The position numbers and the translations under genes were made by a program. Below are positions 24,640-39,100 of a stretch of DNA of 64,000 nucleotides, in pieces (positions within the stretch are counted from its first letter, which is position 1; every line of letters starts with the position of its first letter). The notes beneath the pieces are model-generated. The model was not told where the DNA came from, made no database searches, and saw only the letters and a list, made by a program, of their open reading frames with translations. This stretch comes from Axinella damicornis (Eukaryota > Porifera > Demospongiae > Axinellida > Axinellidae): positions 7,542,646 to 7,606,645 of the forward strand of contig OZ007514.1 of the NCBI GenBank assembly GCA_963931865.1, read 5' to 3'.

Positions 24640-25605
24640 GAGAAAGTTCACAGCTTGGGTGCTAGGCATTCGCGGCAAAACCCGTAACATTTTGGCGGCA
24701 AATTGGCGGGCAACACGTTCCTGAAAAATGCGCACGCGCAACCTACTTCCAACGATGAGCGTGCCTCTGTCTTTGTATTTTCACCTCCTCTGAGGCAGGG
24801 CCTCTCCCATGGCGCTTCCTCTGTACAGCTACAGCTCGTTGTATACTCTAATGCGAATTCGGTAGCCTAGGCAAGTTAGTGTGGTGCCCATGCACACCCC
24901 AGATTGGAGTCTGGGAACTAAAGAATGGAGTCTGGGAACGAGGAAGGCCAAATTGGAGTGCCAGCATGTTGTGAAGTAAAGCTGAGGGAGGAGCTGGAGC
25001 AGGTGAAACCCAGAGAAGAAATAAATCAGGGAAGGGAGGCCCCACACCATTCATCTTAATGCGGCATGGTCTGTATGCATGTGAGTGATGTCAAACTTAC
25101 CGTTGAATATAGTTACTATCCGTGTGATGTCTGTGCCACACATCACGATGCGAAAGCATACTAGGCTCACCCCCTCTGTATTGTTCCTCACCGCATGTGC
25201 AGAGGGGAGCCTGGGAACAATGCTGAATCCACTGGAGTGACTATGATTTTCTCCCAGTTATATCAGCCAGTTCAGCAACATAGCATGCTTCAATACAGCA
25301 ACTGGTTTGGCTTTTGTCATGTTATGTTCCAAGGAGAGAGTGGGTGCAGAAACCCCAACAGCTTGGTCAGCAATTCTACAACATGTGCAAACCTCAGCAA
25401 GCCACAGTGATGTGGATCAATATTTGTATCCTTTCATCGGGCCTCTCAGACTTGCAAATTTAAATTCTGTTAGAAGAAAGTTCCCACAAGTTGTTTTGTA
25501 TCTGCTACACAACCAAAATGTGTATACATATATAAGTACCAACACTTAACTTGACACATACACCTGTACTTGTCCACAACTATATAATAATTATGTTGCT
25601 AGTAC
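24640..25605. other. Unassigned; downstream intron or flank of gene copy B
   Basis: Probably holds the next intron of copy B. A plus-strand open stretch at 25307-25549 (FPQVVLYLLHNQNV) is not recognised. Repeated GGAGTCTGGGAAC near 24907 and 24930 is a short duplication. Confidence 0.4.
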
Positions 25606-28600
25606 CTTCAGGAGATGGCCATGATCTTCCCGTTCATGAAATTCATCTCCAGTAATTGGATCTGTTTCAGGAACATATGCATGGGTACAGAAGGGGACAC
25701 CTTGTCTGGTCCACTCGCAAACGTGATAGGTGTAATCAAGTTGTGCCAGTATTGAACGAAGTTCATCCACTGAAGTCTCACTCATTCCTGTATAATAGTA
25801 ATAGTTGGTGTAATCATTAGGTTTGTATTCATACCATGTATTCATACTGAGTATATACCAGGAGTCCATGGTTGAGGTGTGTAACCAACAGGAACTGTAC
25901 TGACTCGAAGCTGATGAACAACCTCGTTCACGGAAGTTTTTCCTCTCAACAGAAGTCCACAGATCTTCTGGAGTACTTCCTGAGTAACAACTGGATTATG
26001 CTTCTTGGTAACTATGCCCCCATCTGCTGTGAAGCCTACAGTGAGTTTTTGTTTTAGTTTGAGGTATGCAGCTCAATACAACAATATTGATATTAGCTAC
26101 AACTCACCGCCAATTGTCAGCATGCTATTCATTGTTTCTTCACCCATATGAGCATATCTTTGACAAGCTTTGCTTTTGATTTGCAAGATGGAGACTGGAC
26201 GCTTTTGCCCATTTGCTCTCAGAGAATTAAATTCTCCATCTGTCACAAGACCTGTTACAGAGATCAGTAGAGTTGTATAGGCTGTATAGATACAGTGAGT
26301 TACCCTTCTCTTACCTACAGCCTTCATTCCTCTTTTCTTCATTTCCAGCTTGATCTTGTTAGTGAGAAGGCGAAGCTTGCTATCACTGATACCAAAGTAG
26401 GGAAGACACTGGACTGGTATAGCATATGGCTTCTTCAGCCGTCTGGATTCACTGAGCATGAATACCATGATGTGCGTTGCAGGAGTTCGTTTCTTCCGGT
26501 ACAAATCTTTGAAAAATTGCCTCAATCTTGGTCTGACATCTGACAACAGCTTTGGAACATTTGCTGATGGAGCTGCATTGACCAAGGAGGTCTGCGGTAA
26601 GTTAGCTTGTTTGATGGCATTTGCTGTAGCACTAAGCTGTTGTGTGATTCTCTGCGCCTCATTGTAGAGGTGACGATGCTCTTCCAGCTCCCATGCTGCC
26701 TCTAGAAGCTTCTTGTCGGTGGTAGGCTTCTCAAGCATGCTGTCATATGTTTCTTGGGCTTTTTCAATGCCTAAACAGAGTAATGCATGTACATGCATTT
26801 CACCATGTCAGCTATACCACATCCACTCTATACTCACCTTGTACAATGAAAGATATCTCTTGCAGGAGTGTCCCCCTTACATTCTCAAACTGTGTAAGAA
26901 CAACTTGCACACTCAGGGGCTCAATCTGTCCAAGAGCATCTGATTCTTGAAGCACAGATTGATACTCTGAGTATAGAGCCTGAATGTGGCCATCACAAAG
27001 ATCAACATCACCGCCCCATTTGCCTTTCACTGACTCTGTCAAACCAGGGGTTATATCACAACCGTCAGCCTTTATCCACCAGTGTGCGTCAGGACTTTTG
27101 GTAGCAGCACGATATAAAGCTGCTTTCTGAATGTGGTATAGATTTTACAATTTTGTCAGTGACATCCAATTAAAGAGATACATGACATTGTATTATGCCA
27201 ACCTGAATTTGGGCATCTGGCGTGAAATCCATTTTCTGGATTTTGCGACGTATTGTAGACTCTGTGACCCCAGGGATGTTGACATTAGCCTGATTGATAA
27301 TAATGGATGTCTTAGGGTAACTCACACATATGCATGTGTGCAGTGACACTATATAGACCTAGCTCTTAGCTACTATACCAACCTGCAATGGGTTGAGCAC
27401 TCCCAGAGAAGCTACTGTTTTAGTCTGTCCTGTAGGCACAACACTCCACATTGGACCATGGTGCAGCTTGGACCATTTTGTGCCAAACAGGCAGTACATG
27501 CTAGTTTGCCACTGTAGATAGTCATTAGGGCACTTTATCTGCAAGTACAATTGATATTGCATAATAATTACAAAAGCAACAGCAGCAGAGGATTTACCAT
27601 ATACCTGGTGAATGTCATCTGCATTAAAGAAGATGATCCTGTGCTCAATCATACCAAATGACATTCTGTCCACAGGCATTCGCATGTCACTGCCATCAGG
27701 GCGTTCGTCCCTACCCAGTGTATACAGATGAATTCAGTAATAACACCTACCACGAACAGGTAGGGACAGAACATCATTACATGTACTAACGTATTTCTGC
27801 TATCAACGCTGCATTTACATGTAGATCAGGACAAGACAAATCTATAATTTCCGCCTCCATGCAACAAGACAAATCTATAATTTCCGCCTCCATGCACTTT
27901 GTAGCTGTCATCAACACTGAATTTGTTTCGTTTCACCGGATTCATTGCCTTTTGTGTACGGTTAAAATAAATAATAATTGTGAAAATTGCACCATGCAAC
28001 ACAAGCTATCCACTATAAGGTGTGTATTATCTACCTGATATCTCTCCAAACGCACCTAGTGTACTTGCAAGGGCTGCAATCACATTGCTCTTTTCCCTCC
28101 TGTGAAGGTGCTTCATGGACGTTACTGCATTTTGGATGAAGGCCTTGGGTGCTGGGATTGCCTCTCTGCAGCAGATTATGTTAAACAATTATTTTATGAA
28201 CAAGTGATATTTGCTCCTTGGTTGACATGCACTCAAATTCATAGTGTAAGCTGGTCATTAGTGATTCTGTCTGTGACGATGATGCTGCACAGGCATTCGG
28301 AGCATCTGTCATTGTGTCAGCATCACAGTTGTTGAGAATTTCGGTCATCGTTGAACTGTTGCACATGTCTGGCTTGTCAGCTTGGCAAGCCACAGAATGC
28401 AACCCCAGGCGAGGGAGGTGATACGTCTCCATAGCATTCTCCAGAGTTGAACGCCTTGGCAAAAATTTCCGACGCACCTTCAGTTTACAGGCTTCCCCTA
28501 TATTTGAAGTGTATAATTATACCAAAGCTGAAAGTAATCAAGAGATTTACTAAAATATAGGGTTTACCTGTTCGTTCACATGATGGTGGTTGGTTGGTAG

Positions 28601-28836
28601 AATTCTCAGTGACATATTGCATCTTCCAATAACGACTTGTTTCCGAAAGATGGCCATTGAGAGAAATTTCCTTCAGAACGTTTCCTTGCAAGAAACTCAA
28701 ATAGCAGAGTCTCTTCATCTGTGGTCGACGTCGGAAATTGCTGTGCTCGTGGAGGGTTAACAGAAGTGGATGAACTTTGTTGTGAATCAAAATCTAGACG
28801 CTTTCGTCCTCTGTTAATGGAATTCCGCGACACTAG
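25606..28836 (-). pseudogene. Gene copy B: multi-exon gene of uncharacterised, probably mobile-element-derived family
   Basis: Exons on the minus strand: 28568-28836, 28035-28497, 27605 to about 27715, 27383-27538, 27203-27310, 26838-27126, 26315-26770, 26108-26251, 25859-26035 and 25606-25787, with GT-AG introns of about 60-370 bp. Phases agree across the last eight exons. Conserved-looking stretches: KADGCDITPG, LYRKKRTPATHIMVFML, KKPYAIPVQCLPY, VTDGEFNSLRANGQKRPVS, HEREDHGHLL. From memory this resembles a multi-copy family in sponges and cnidarians, probably spread by mobile elements; the activity is unknown to me. Defects: a 4-base insertion near 28188 frameshifts exon 2, and exon 1 seems to need a frame change near 28606. 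Exons downstream of the frameshift are clean, so loss may be recent. The gene continues left of 25606. Confidence 0.75.
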
Positions 28837-30190
28837 TTGAAGTGTAAACTGCAGCTAGCACTGCATGAGTACATATGTGTTTACAGAAGTTTTCCTCCTA
28901 CCCCTAGTACCTTTGGTGAGGTCACACGGGAGATAAGGGTCACATCGACCCCCTATGGCTGGGAATGAGTTAAAACCTGCATACGATATTTGGTTTCTTA
29001 CAAGCAAGAACTTGGACATGCAGAGCAATTAATGTGTTGCTCATCACTCGGAGCAAGCCTATTGATCATGAAATGGCTAATTATTATATACCAAGCTTTC
29101 AGTTACAAAACAGGAATAGAGTCAATCCACGGCATATGGTTTTCATATCTCAATGATTGTTGTAAGGGTTGCATGTAAAACGCGGAACGTGGAATGGAAT
29201 GGAACGTGGAATGGAACATGGAATGGAACGTGGAACGGATGTAAAATGTCATAACGAGTCCAATAAGCGTGTTAATTAAGGTGGGCGTTAATTGGAGCTG
29301 GCGCAAGCGAAGTCTCGCGCAGTCGAGTCATGGTGACCGTGAGAGAGAGCTCAGCCTAGGCGCCTGGCCACGCGAGACTACCGGCAGGTTGTATGCCCTG
29401 GATGTGAGAGGTTCACAGTAGACAACAAGATGTTAGCTGACATGACTATGCCATCCGAGTGAAGCAGGGCTATAATTACGGTCTTCGTCTGAGTGCGAAT
29501 AAGCGTGAGCGGGCCAGCATAGCAGCACAGCTAGGTCTATAGCACTAGCACGGTACACGTTCATACAGCTTACACTAGTGATGCTACTCGTGCTTGAATA
29601 TTTGTCAGAAGACAATAGCCCTGCTTCACTTCGCTGATCGGTCAACCTACACGAAATTCTCCATCAGGCGTAGTGACGGGTAGCCTCGCGTAGCCAGGTT
29701 GTCACTCGCGCGACGATTGTCATCAGCCACCATCTCCCTTGACTCGACTCTTGCACTGTCTATGCCGACTAATACTGCATGCGCAGGCTCGCTCGCGCCA
29801 GCCCCAATTAATTAACACGCTTATTAGACTTATTAGGACATTTTACATCCGTTCCACGTTCCATTCCATGTTCCATTCCACGTTCCATTCCATTCCACGT
29901 TCCGCGTTTTACACGCAACCTGTTGTAAGTACACAAATGCATTACAAATTATATGACAAGCAGAGTGGTGGGAGGGGCTGCATTAAGTACTTTGTAGTCA
30001 CGTGATTATTATTTCCAGAACAAACACAGGCAGAGAGAACATAATTCGTGAGATCTGTCTGGAATGCAGTTCCCAAGGGAAGAGCGGCGTTTCAGAGACA
30101 CTAGCCGCGTTCATGGTGAGCCATTAGTCGGTTCGGTAGCTGTGCTATAGTCTCTCGGTTCAGCACACCCACTACGGGGATAGTCTCGCA
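28837..30190 (+). mobile_element. BEL/Pao LTR of copy 4 (5'-truncated), split by an inverted-repeat element
   Basis: Same truncated LTR start as 4307. Interrupted at 29167-29920 by the GGTTGC element. The 577-bp insertion of copy A is absent. Confidence 0.7.
29167..29920. mobile_element. 754-bp inverted-repeat element, GGTTGC ends, 9-bp target duplication
   Basis: Ends GGTTGCATGTAAAACGCGG and CCGCGTTTTACACGCAACC. Inverted repeats extend over about 85-130 bp and contain alternating GGAATGGAAC / GTGGAATGG motifs. The 9-bp direct repeat TGTTGTAAG lies at 29158-29166 and 29921-29929, and the LTR sequence of other copies (TTGTTGTAAGTAC) gives the empty site. Long inverted repeats plus 9-bp duplication fit a Mutator-like non-autonomous element. 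No transposase inside. Confidence 0.88.
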
Positions 30191-32251
<2,061 letters not shown>

Positions 32252-33240
32252 GTGTTGGATAATTATTGATTGATTGTATCACGTGCGTGACCATGTGCGT
32301 ATTCCTCCTTGATCCTCTGATTGTACTTGCAACAACGAGAAGTGATTTGACAGTCCTGCGAACAACTTGTTTAATCGATCGAGAGAGATTGCGTCCGAAT
32401 ATATTACAGACATAATGACAGATGATGCACCCGGCATGATCAAACACACCTTGCATCATACAACAGTGTAATCCTGTACAGGGAGGTTGTCCTCTTCTCG
32501 GAGGTTGAAACCACTGATTATTTGGGACCTTGAAAATAATTATTGTTTGTAAATTGTGTCCGAGGTTTCGTGGTATAATAGTCATAAGCTGATTTGCTAT
32601 ATCTTACCTTAGGCTGTATAGTGCTTTGCAATCAGTAACCTGTGGCATCGCTATCGGAATGTGTTTACTAGTTGAAGTGTAAACTGCAGCTAGCACTGCA
32701 TGAGTACATCTGTATTTAAATAAGTTTTCCTCCTACCCCTAGTACCTTTGGTGAGGTCACACGGGAGATAAGGGTCACATTGACCCCCCCCCCCCCCCCC
32801 CCCCCCCCGGAATGAGTTAAAACCTGCATAGACCCTACGATATTTGATTTCTTACAAGCAAGAACTCGGACATGCAGAGCAATTAATGTGTTGCTCATCA
32901 CTCGGAGCAAGCCTATTGATCATGAAATGGCTAATTAGTTACAAAGCAGGAATAGAGTCAATCCAAAGCATATGGTTTTCATATCTCAATGATTGTTGTA
33001 AGTACACAAACGCATTACAAATTATATGACAAGCAGAGTGGTGGGAGGGGCTGCATTAAGTACTTTATAGTCACGAAATTTTTATTTCAAGAACAAACAC
33101 AGGCAGAGAGAACATAATTCGTGAGATCTGTCTGGAATGCAGTTCCCAAGGGAAGAGCGGCGTTTCAGGGACACTAGCCGCGTTCATGGTGAGCCATTAG
33201 TCGGTGCGGTAGCTGTGCTATAGTCTTGCGGTTCAGCACA
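32252..33240 (+). mobile_element. BEL/Pao 3' LTR, most complete copy
   Basis: A purine tract GGGTGGAG directly precedes TGTTGGATAATTATTG, the expected form of a polypurine tract and LTR start, giving an LTR of about 0.98 kb ending near CAGCACA. Contains a poly-C run at 32784-32808 where other copies have only short C runs. Followed abruptly by the inverted minisatellite block. Confidence 0.65.
32784..32808. repeat. Poly-C tract in the LTR
   Basis: About 25 C. The other LTR copies have short C tracts followed by CATGGCTGGGAATG here, so it arose by expansion and replaced a few neighbouring bases. Confidence 0.95.
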
Positions 33241-33246
33241 CCCACT

Positions 33247-34090
33247 CAAGAATACAGGGTGCTATGGTGATCGGACCTGCGCCTGATGGAAGCCCCATCT
33301 CTGTAATTTCAGAAAATAGCCACATCATGGCCTTCAGATTTGGAGCTTTGAGCCCCTGAAGTCAACCATGTTTCATGAATTTGGTTTGCGTGGGTGAATT
33401 TATGCTGCCATATCTCGAGAACGCTACATGCTATGGACACGAGACTTGCACCATTCGATGCACCAAAGACTGAGGTTTGTAAATACATGTGGAAATATTG
33501 TGACAACCCCATCAGATTTGGAGCAATGAGCCCCTGAACTCAACCAATTTGTGTGAATTTGGTTTATGTGGGTGACTTTGTGTGGCCGTATCTCAAGAAC
33601 GCTACATGCTATGGACATGAGACTTGCACCATTGGATACAAAAAAGACTGAGGTTTGTAAATTCGTGTGGAAGTATTGTGACAACCCTATTAAATTTGGA
33701 GCTATGAGCCCCCGAACTCAACCAATATGTGTGAATTTGGTTTATGTGGGTGACTTCGTGTTGTCATATCTCCTGAATCCTACGACCTATGGACATGAGA
33801 CTTGCACCATTGGATACAACAAAGACTGAGGTTTGTAAATCATGTGGAAGTATTGTGACAACCCCATCAGATTTGGAGCAATGAGCCCCTCGACTCAACC
33901 AATATGCGTGAATTTGGTTTACATGGGTGAATTCGTAGTCATATCTCTTGAACCCTACAACCTATGGACATGAGACTTGCACCACTGGATACAACAAAGA
34001 TGGAGGTTTATAAGGATGTGTGGATTGTGACAACCCCATCAGCTTTGAAGCTATGCGTGGCTGCTATCAGCACTTTCATGGATTTTAGTT
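33247..34090 (+). repeat. About 177-bp minisatellite, left edge of repeat block
   Basis: About 4.5 tandem units with recurring GGACATGAGACTTGCACCA, TGTGACAACCCCATCAG and GTGAATTTGGTTTA. The outer end begins CAAGAATACAGGGTGCTATGG. The same array is inverted at 48360-48956. Confidence 0.9.
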
Positions 34091-34301
34091 CACACTGGAA
34101 ATGTTGTGCAGCTATATATACATATATGTCTCCTGAAGACTTCAAACTATCAACTCTGACAATTCCAGATTACCCCATGGACCATGGAATTTTGTGCCTG
34201 TGAAAGTGATCATTGTTTGGCGTATCCATGCAGCCTATGCACTATATCTAAATTTAATTTTTGCTTAGCGCATCATGGACTAGTACTTCTGCGGTATTAT
34301 C

Positions 34302-34346
34302 AGGAGCGCATGAGCCGCCGAAGCCTTTGGTGGCTCATGCGCTCCT
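34302..34346. repeat. 45-bp hairpin
   Basis: Arms AGGAGCGCATGAGCCGCC and GGTGGCTCATGCGCTCCT pair with one mismatch around a 9-base loop. Confidence 0.85.
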
Positions 34347-34660
34347 AGGCCTGGTATTCCATTTTCCATTCATGTAACACTGAATTGCTATTGCTGTCTT
34401 GTCAATGGGACTAGCCATTAACCTGACTGAAATTAAACTCCCAACGACAACTCCTTATTTCTAGCCTTACTCAAAACGTTTTGGTAGTCACCACATTTGG
34501 TAGTACATATTATATAGCTATGCATTTGAATGTGATAGCGTGTTCAATAACATCTTTGGAGCTATCACATCTATAGTGGCATCTGAATCAGTGGTGTCAG
34601 AATCAGATTCTTGAAAGGGCTTTGATAAGTGACTAGACCCACATTGCCTTCCATTCTATA

Positions 34661-35411
34661 CTAGACGAATGCAGAACATTGTGGGGCGAGCCTGAGCGAG
34701 TACAGTTGTCGAATGTGCATGGAGCAGTTGCATGAGCATGTGTTCCTACATGGCAGATGCATGTGCATGACTGTCAGTGCATGTCATCTGAATGTGACGG
34801 AGAGCATAGCACGACTTAAGGACACAGAAGTTATGACACTAAAAGTACACCCATGCACTTCACAGCAACTGCGAATCAGGTTAGCCGAGGCAGTCTGGTA
34901 GGTAGGTCAAGGAGAGATCTCTGTCTTTGTTGTCGCCACCAGAGGGCGACTCTCTCATTCTCTGCTGATGCCAGATCTGTGTCTTGACTGCATGTCACAG
35001 TGAGGTAAGTGTTACCGAGCGCAGGCCAGTCAAGTTCCCATCCTCTGGCAATAGCTGAAGCAGCAGTCTAACACACCGTGATGGTTTATAGCTATTAAAG
35101 CCTGAATTCATGCTAGCTAGCTAATGCACACCATGATGTGCTCTGCATGCACAGGACATGAGATCGCTTGAAGCACTCTCCCTGTCTTCATGAAATGCTT
35201 TATATAGCCCCTCACCGCGCGCTATAGTCTCCATCCTTGTTGAGGTAGACCGTTCATGGTTCGTGTCTATGGTCGTTGACGTTGCAACGTTTGTGGTTTG
35301 AATTAACGCATGACGCATTGACACGCAAAATACGAGCATGAAGTGATTTACGGCACGACGTACGATAGATATTACACTCCTGATATAGGAAATAAAGTGC
35401 CGCGTAATGTA
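34661..35411. mobile_element. R-family repeat, subtype 2, copy 1
   Basis: Begins CTAGACGAATGCAGAAC followed by GTGGGGCGAGCCTGAGCGAG; ends near TACGGCACGACGTACGATAG. About 95% or more alike to 45149-45940 and 47195-47960 by eye. The minus strand recurrently encodes a GG-D/N-N-K/R-DR...SWTYLPDCF-like peptide. Confidence 0.7.
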
Positions 35412-35412
35412 A

Positions 35413-36100
35413 CTAGGGGAATGCAGGACATTGTGGGGCGAGCGTGAGCGAGTACATGCAGGTGCTGAATTTGCATGGAACAGTTGCATGACATTGTGCT
35501 GAATGTGCATGGAGCAGTTGCATGTGCATGTCATCAGAATGTGAGTCTGACGGGGAGCATAACACAACTTAACGACACAGATCACACCAGAAGTTATGAC
35601 ACTCGTGCATGCACTTCACAGCGTTGAAGCAGTCTGGCAGGTAGGTCCAGGAGCGGTCTCTGTCTCTGTTGTTGCCACCGAGGATGACTTCCTCGTTCTC
35701 TGCTGATGCCAGATCTGTCATGACTGGTCACAGTGAGTTTAGTGTTACCGTGTGCAGGGCAGTCAACTTCCCATCCTCTGAGCAGTTGCATGGCTTAGCA
35801 TCATTGAAAGGGACTCCGGCGAGTTATAGGGGATTGTGAGTTCAAGGAGGATCACCTTCCTTGGTCTCACTGAAGCGCTCTCCCCGTCTTCATGAAATGC
35901 TTTAGCCACTCACCGCCCCACTATAGTCTCCATCCTTGCAAGGCCTTGTTGAGGTAGACTGCTCATAGTTCGCGTCTCAGTTGGACGATATCAACGCACG
36001 AGCAGGAAGTGAACTCAGTTTGGAAATAACGCATGACGCAAGAACACGCAAAATACGAGCAGGAAGTGATTTACGGCACGACGTACGATATATATATAGA
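35413..36100. mobile_element. R-family repeat, subtype 3, copy 1
   Basis: Begins CTAGGGGAATGCAGGAC, shares the GGGGCGAGCGTGAGCGAG start and the TACGGCACGACGTACGATA end region. Duplicated at 45941-46630 and, inverted, at 59409-60829. The minus-strand frame includes LASAENEEVILGGNNRDR. Confidence 0.7.
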
Positions 36101-36169
36101 AATATAGAAATAATACACTCCTGGTAGGGGAAAAATTGTGCCGCGTAATCTAACTAATCTAAATATTTA

Positions 36170-39100
36170 AATAATCAAACCTCACAGCACGCAGGAAAGG
36201 TCTACAGAGATTCTGACTACACCGTCGTGATCGCTATCATGCAGTGACACGACCGTACAATAATTGTGCTGAAACTCACCTTGGTGGTGGAGATACAAGC
36301 GCTTTTGTCGTGCCGTCGGCAGCCATTGCTCGATCGTTCTCTTCGACGTTGGTGGCCAGTACAGTCATACGAAGGGCCCACGAAGATTCTGACCACACAG
36401 CCGTAATCGCTGTTGTTTACTGACGCTTACATACCAAAACTCACCGTGCTGGCAAGGTTGTAAGTGCTGTTATATTTCGTGTCTTCCCTTTGGTCGCCAT
36501 TGCTAGCGTTCGTGGTTGCCACGTGGCAATAGCTTGTGCGTTAATTGGAACTAACTGTGATAAGCGCTACGGCGAGTCGCAGCCGGCGTTGCAACGGCTA
36601 CCAGGAGTGCGGTTGCCCCTCGTAGAAATATAGAAATAAAGAAAATTCACATTGAACTCGTCTATGTGGGGCTCGCTCACGCTCGCCCCAATTAATTAAA
36701 CTAGACGAATGCAGAACATTGTGGGGCGAGCCTGAGCGAGTACACATTACAGTTGTCGAATGTGCATGGAACAGTTGCATGCGCATGTGTTCCTAGGCCT
36801 ATACATGGAGCAGATGCATGTGCATGACTGTCAGTGCATGTCATCCGAATGTGATAGCACAACTTAACACCAGGTTACATACCGAAACTCACCGTGCTGG
36901 CAAGGTTGTAAGTGCTCTTATAATTTCGTGTCTTCCTTTTGGTCGCCATTGCTTGCTTTCGACTGAGCGTGGTTGCCACGTGGCATGTGCGTTAATTGGA
37001 ACGAATTGCAATAATTAGCTTGCGCTACTGCGAGGCAACCGCGGAGTTGCAACGGCTAGTACCAGGAGTGCGGTTGCCCCTCGTTACACTCCTGGTATAG
37101 AGAAAATTTTGCCGCGTAAATTACACTCCTGGTAGGGGAAAAATTGTGCCGCGTAATTAATTAATCTAATTAATGTAAATAATCAAACCTCATAGCTCGC
37201 AGGAAAGGTCTACAGAGATTCTGACTACACCGTTGTGATGGCTATCATGCAGTTAGACAAACGTATAATAATTGTGCTGAAACTCACCTTGGTGGTGGAG
37301 AAACAAGCGCTTTTGTCGTGCCGTCGGCCGCCATTGCTCGATCGCTCTTCGACGTTGGTTGCCAGTACAGTCATACGAAGGGCCCACAAAGATTCTGACC
37401 ACACAGCCGTAATCGCCATTGTTCACTGACACTTAATACATGCCAAAACTCACCGTGCTGGCAAAGTTGTAAGTGCTGTTATAATTTCGTGTCTTCCCTT
37501 TTAATTTGTCGCCATTGCTAGCGTTCGACTGAGCGTGGTTGCCACGTGGCATGTGCGTTAATTGGAACTAACGGCGATACTTGCGCTACGGCGAGTCGCA
37601 GCCGGCGTTGCAACGGCTACCAGGAGTGCGGTTGCCCCTCGTTACACTCCTGGTATGGGAAAAATTGTGCCGCGTAATCTAACTAATCTAAATAATTAAA
37701 TAATCAAACCTCACAGCACGCAGGAAAGGTCTACAGAGATTCTGACTACACCGTCGTGATCGCTATCATGCAGTGACACGACCGTACAATAATTGTGCTG
37801 AAACTCACCTTGGTGGTGGAGATACAAGCGCTTTTGTCGTGCCGTCGGCCGCCATTGCTCGATCGTTCTCTTCGACGTTGGTGGCCAGTACAGTCATACG
37901 AAGGGCCCACGAAGATTCTGACCACACAGCCGTAATCGCTGTTGTTTACTGACGCTTACATACCAAAACTCACCGTGCTGGCAAGGTTGTAAGTGCTGTT
38001 ATATTTCGTGTCTTCCCTTTGGTCGCCATTGCTAGCGTTCGTGGTTGCCACGTGGCAATAGCTTGTGCGTTAATTGGAACTAACTGCGATAAGCGCTACG
38101 GCGAGTCGCAGCCGGCGTTGCAACGGCTACCAGGAGTGCGGTTGCCCCTCGTTACACTCCTGGTAGGGGAAAAATTGTGCCGCGTAATCTAACTAATCTA
38201 AATAATTAAATAATCAAACCTCACAGCACGCAGGAATGGTCTACAGAGATTCTGACTACACCGTCGTGATCGCTATCATGCAGTGACACAACCGCACAAT
38301 AATTGTGCTGAAACTCACCTTGGTGGTGGAGATACAAGCGCTTTTGTCGTGCCGTCGGCCGCCATTGCTCGATCGCGTTGGTTGCCAGTACAGTCTTACG
38401 AAGGCCCCACAAAGATTCTGACCATACAGCCGTGATCACTGTCCTTCACTGACGCTTACATGCCAAAACTCACCGTGCTGGCTAAGTTGTGAGTGCTGTA
38501 ATAACTTCGTATCTTCCCTTTGGTCGCCATTGCTAGCGATCGACAGAGCGTGGTTGCCACGTGGCATGTGCGTTAATTGGAACTAACTGCGATACTTAGC
38601 TTGCGCTACGGCGAGTCCCAGCCGGCGTTGCAACGGCTACCAGGAGTGCGGTTGCCCCTCGTTACACTCCTGGTATAGGAAAAATTGTGCCGCGTAAATA
38701 AATAATCTAAATAATCTAAATAATCTAAATAATTAAATAATCAAACCTCACAGCACGCAGGAAAGGTCTAAAGAGATTCTGACTACACCATCGTGATCGC
38801 TATCATGCAGTGACACAACCACACAATAATTGTGGCGAAACTCACCTTGGTGATGGAGATACAATCGCTTTTGTCGTGCCGTCGGCCGCCATTGCTCGAT
38901 CGTTCTCTTCGACGTTGGTTGCCAGTACAGTCATACGAAGGGCCCACAAAGATTTTGACCACACAGCCGTAATCGCTGTTGTTCACTGACGGTTACATAC
39001 CGAAACTCACCGTGCTGGCAAGGTTGTAAGTGCTGTTATAATTTCGTGTCTTCCCTTTGGTCGCCATTGCTTGCTTTCGACTGAGCGTGGTTGCCACGTG

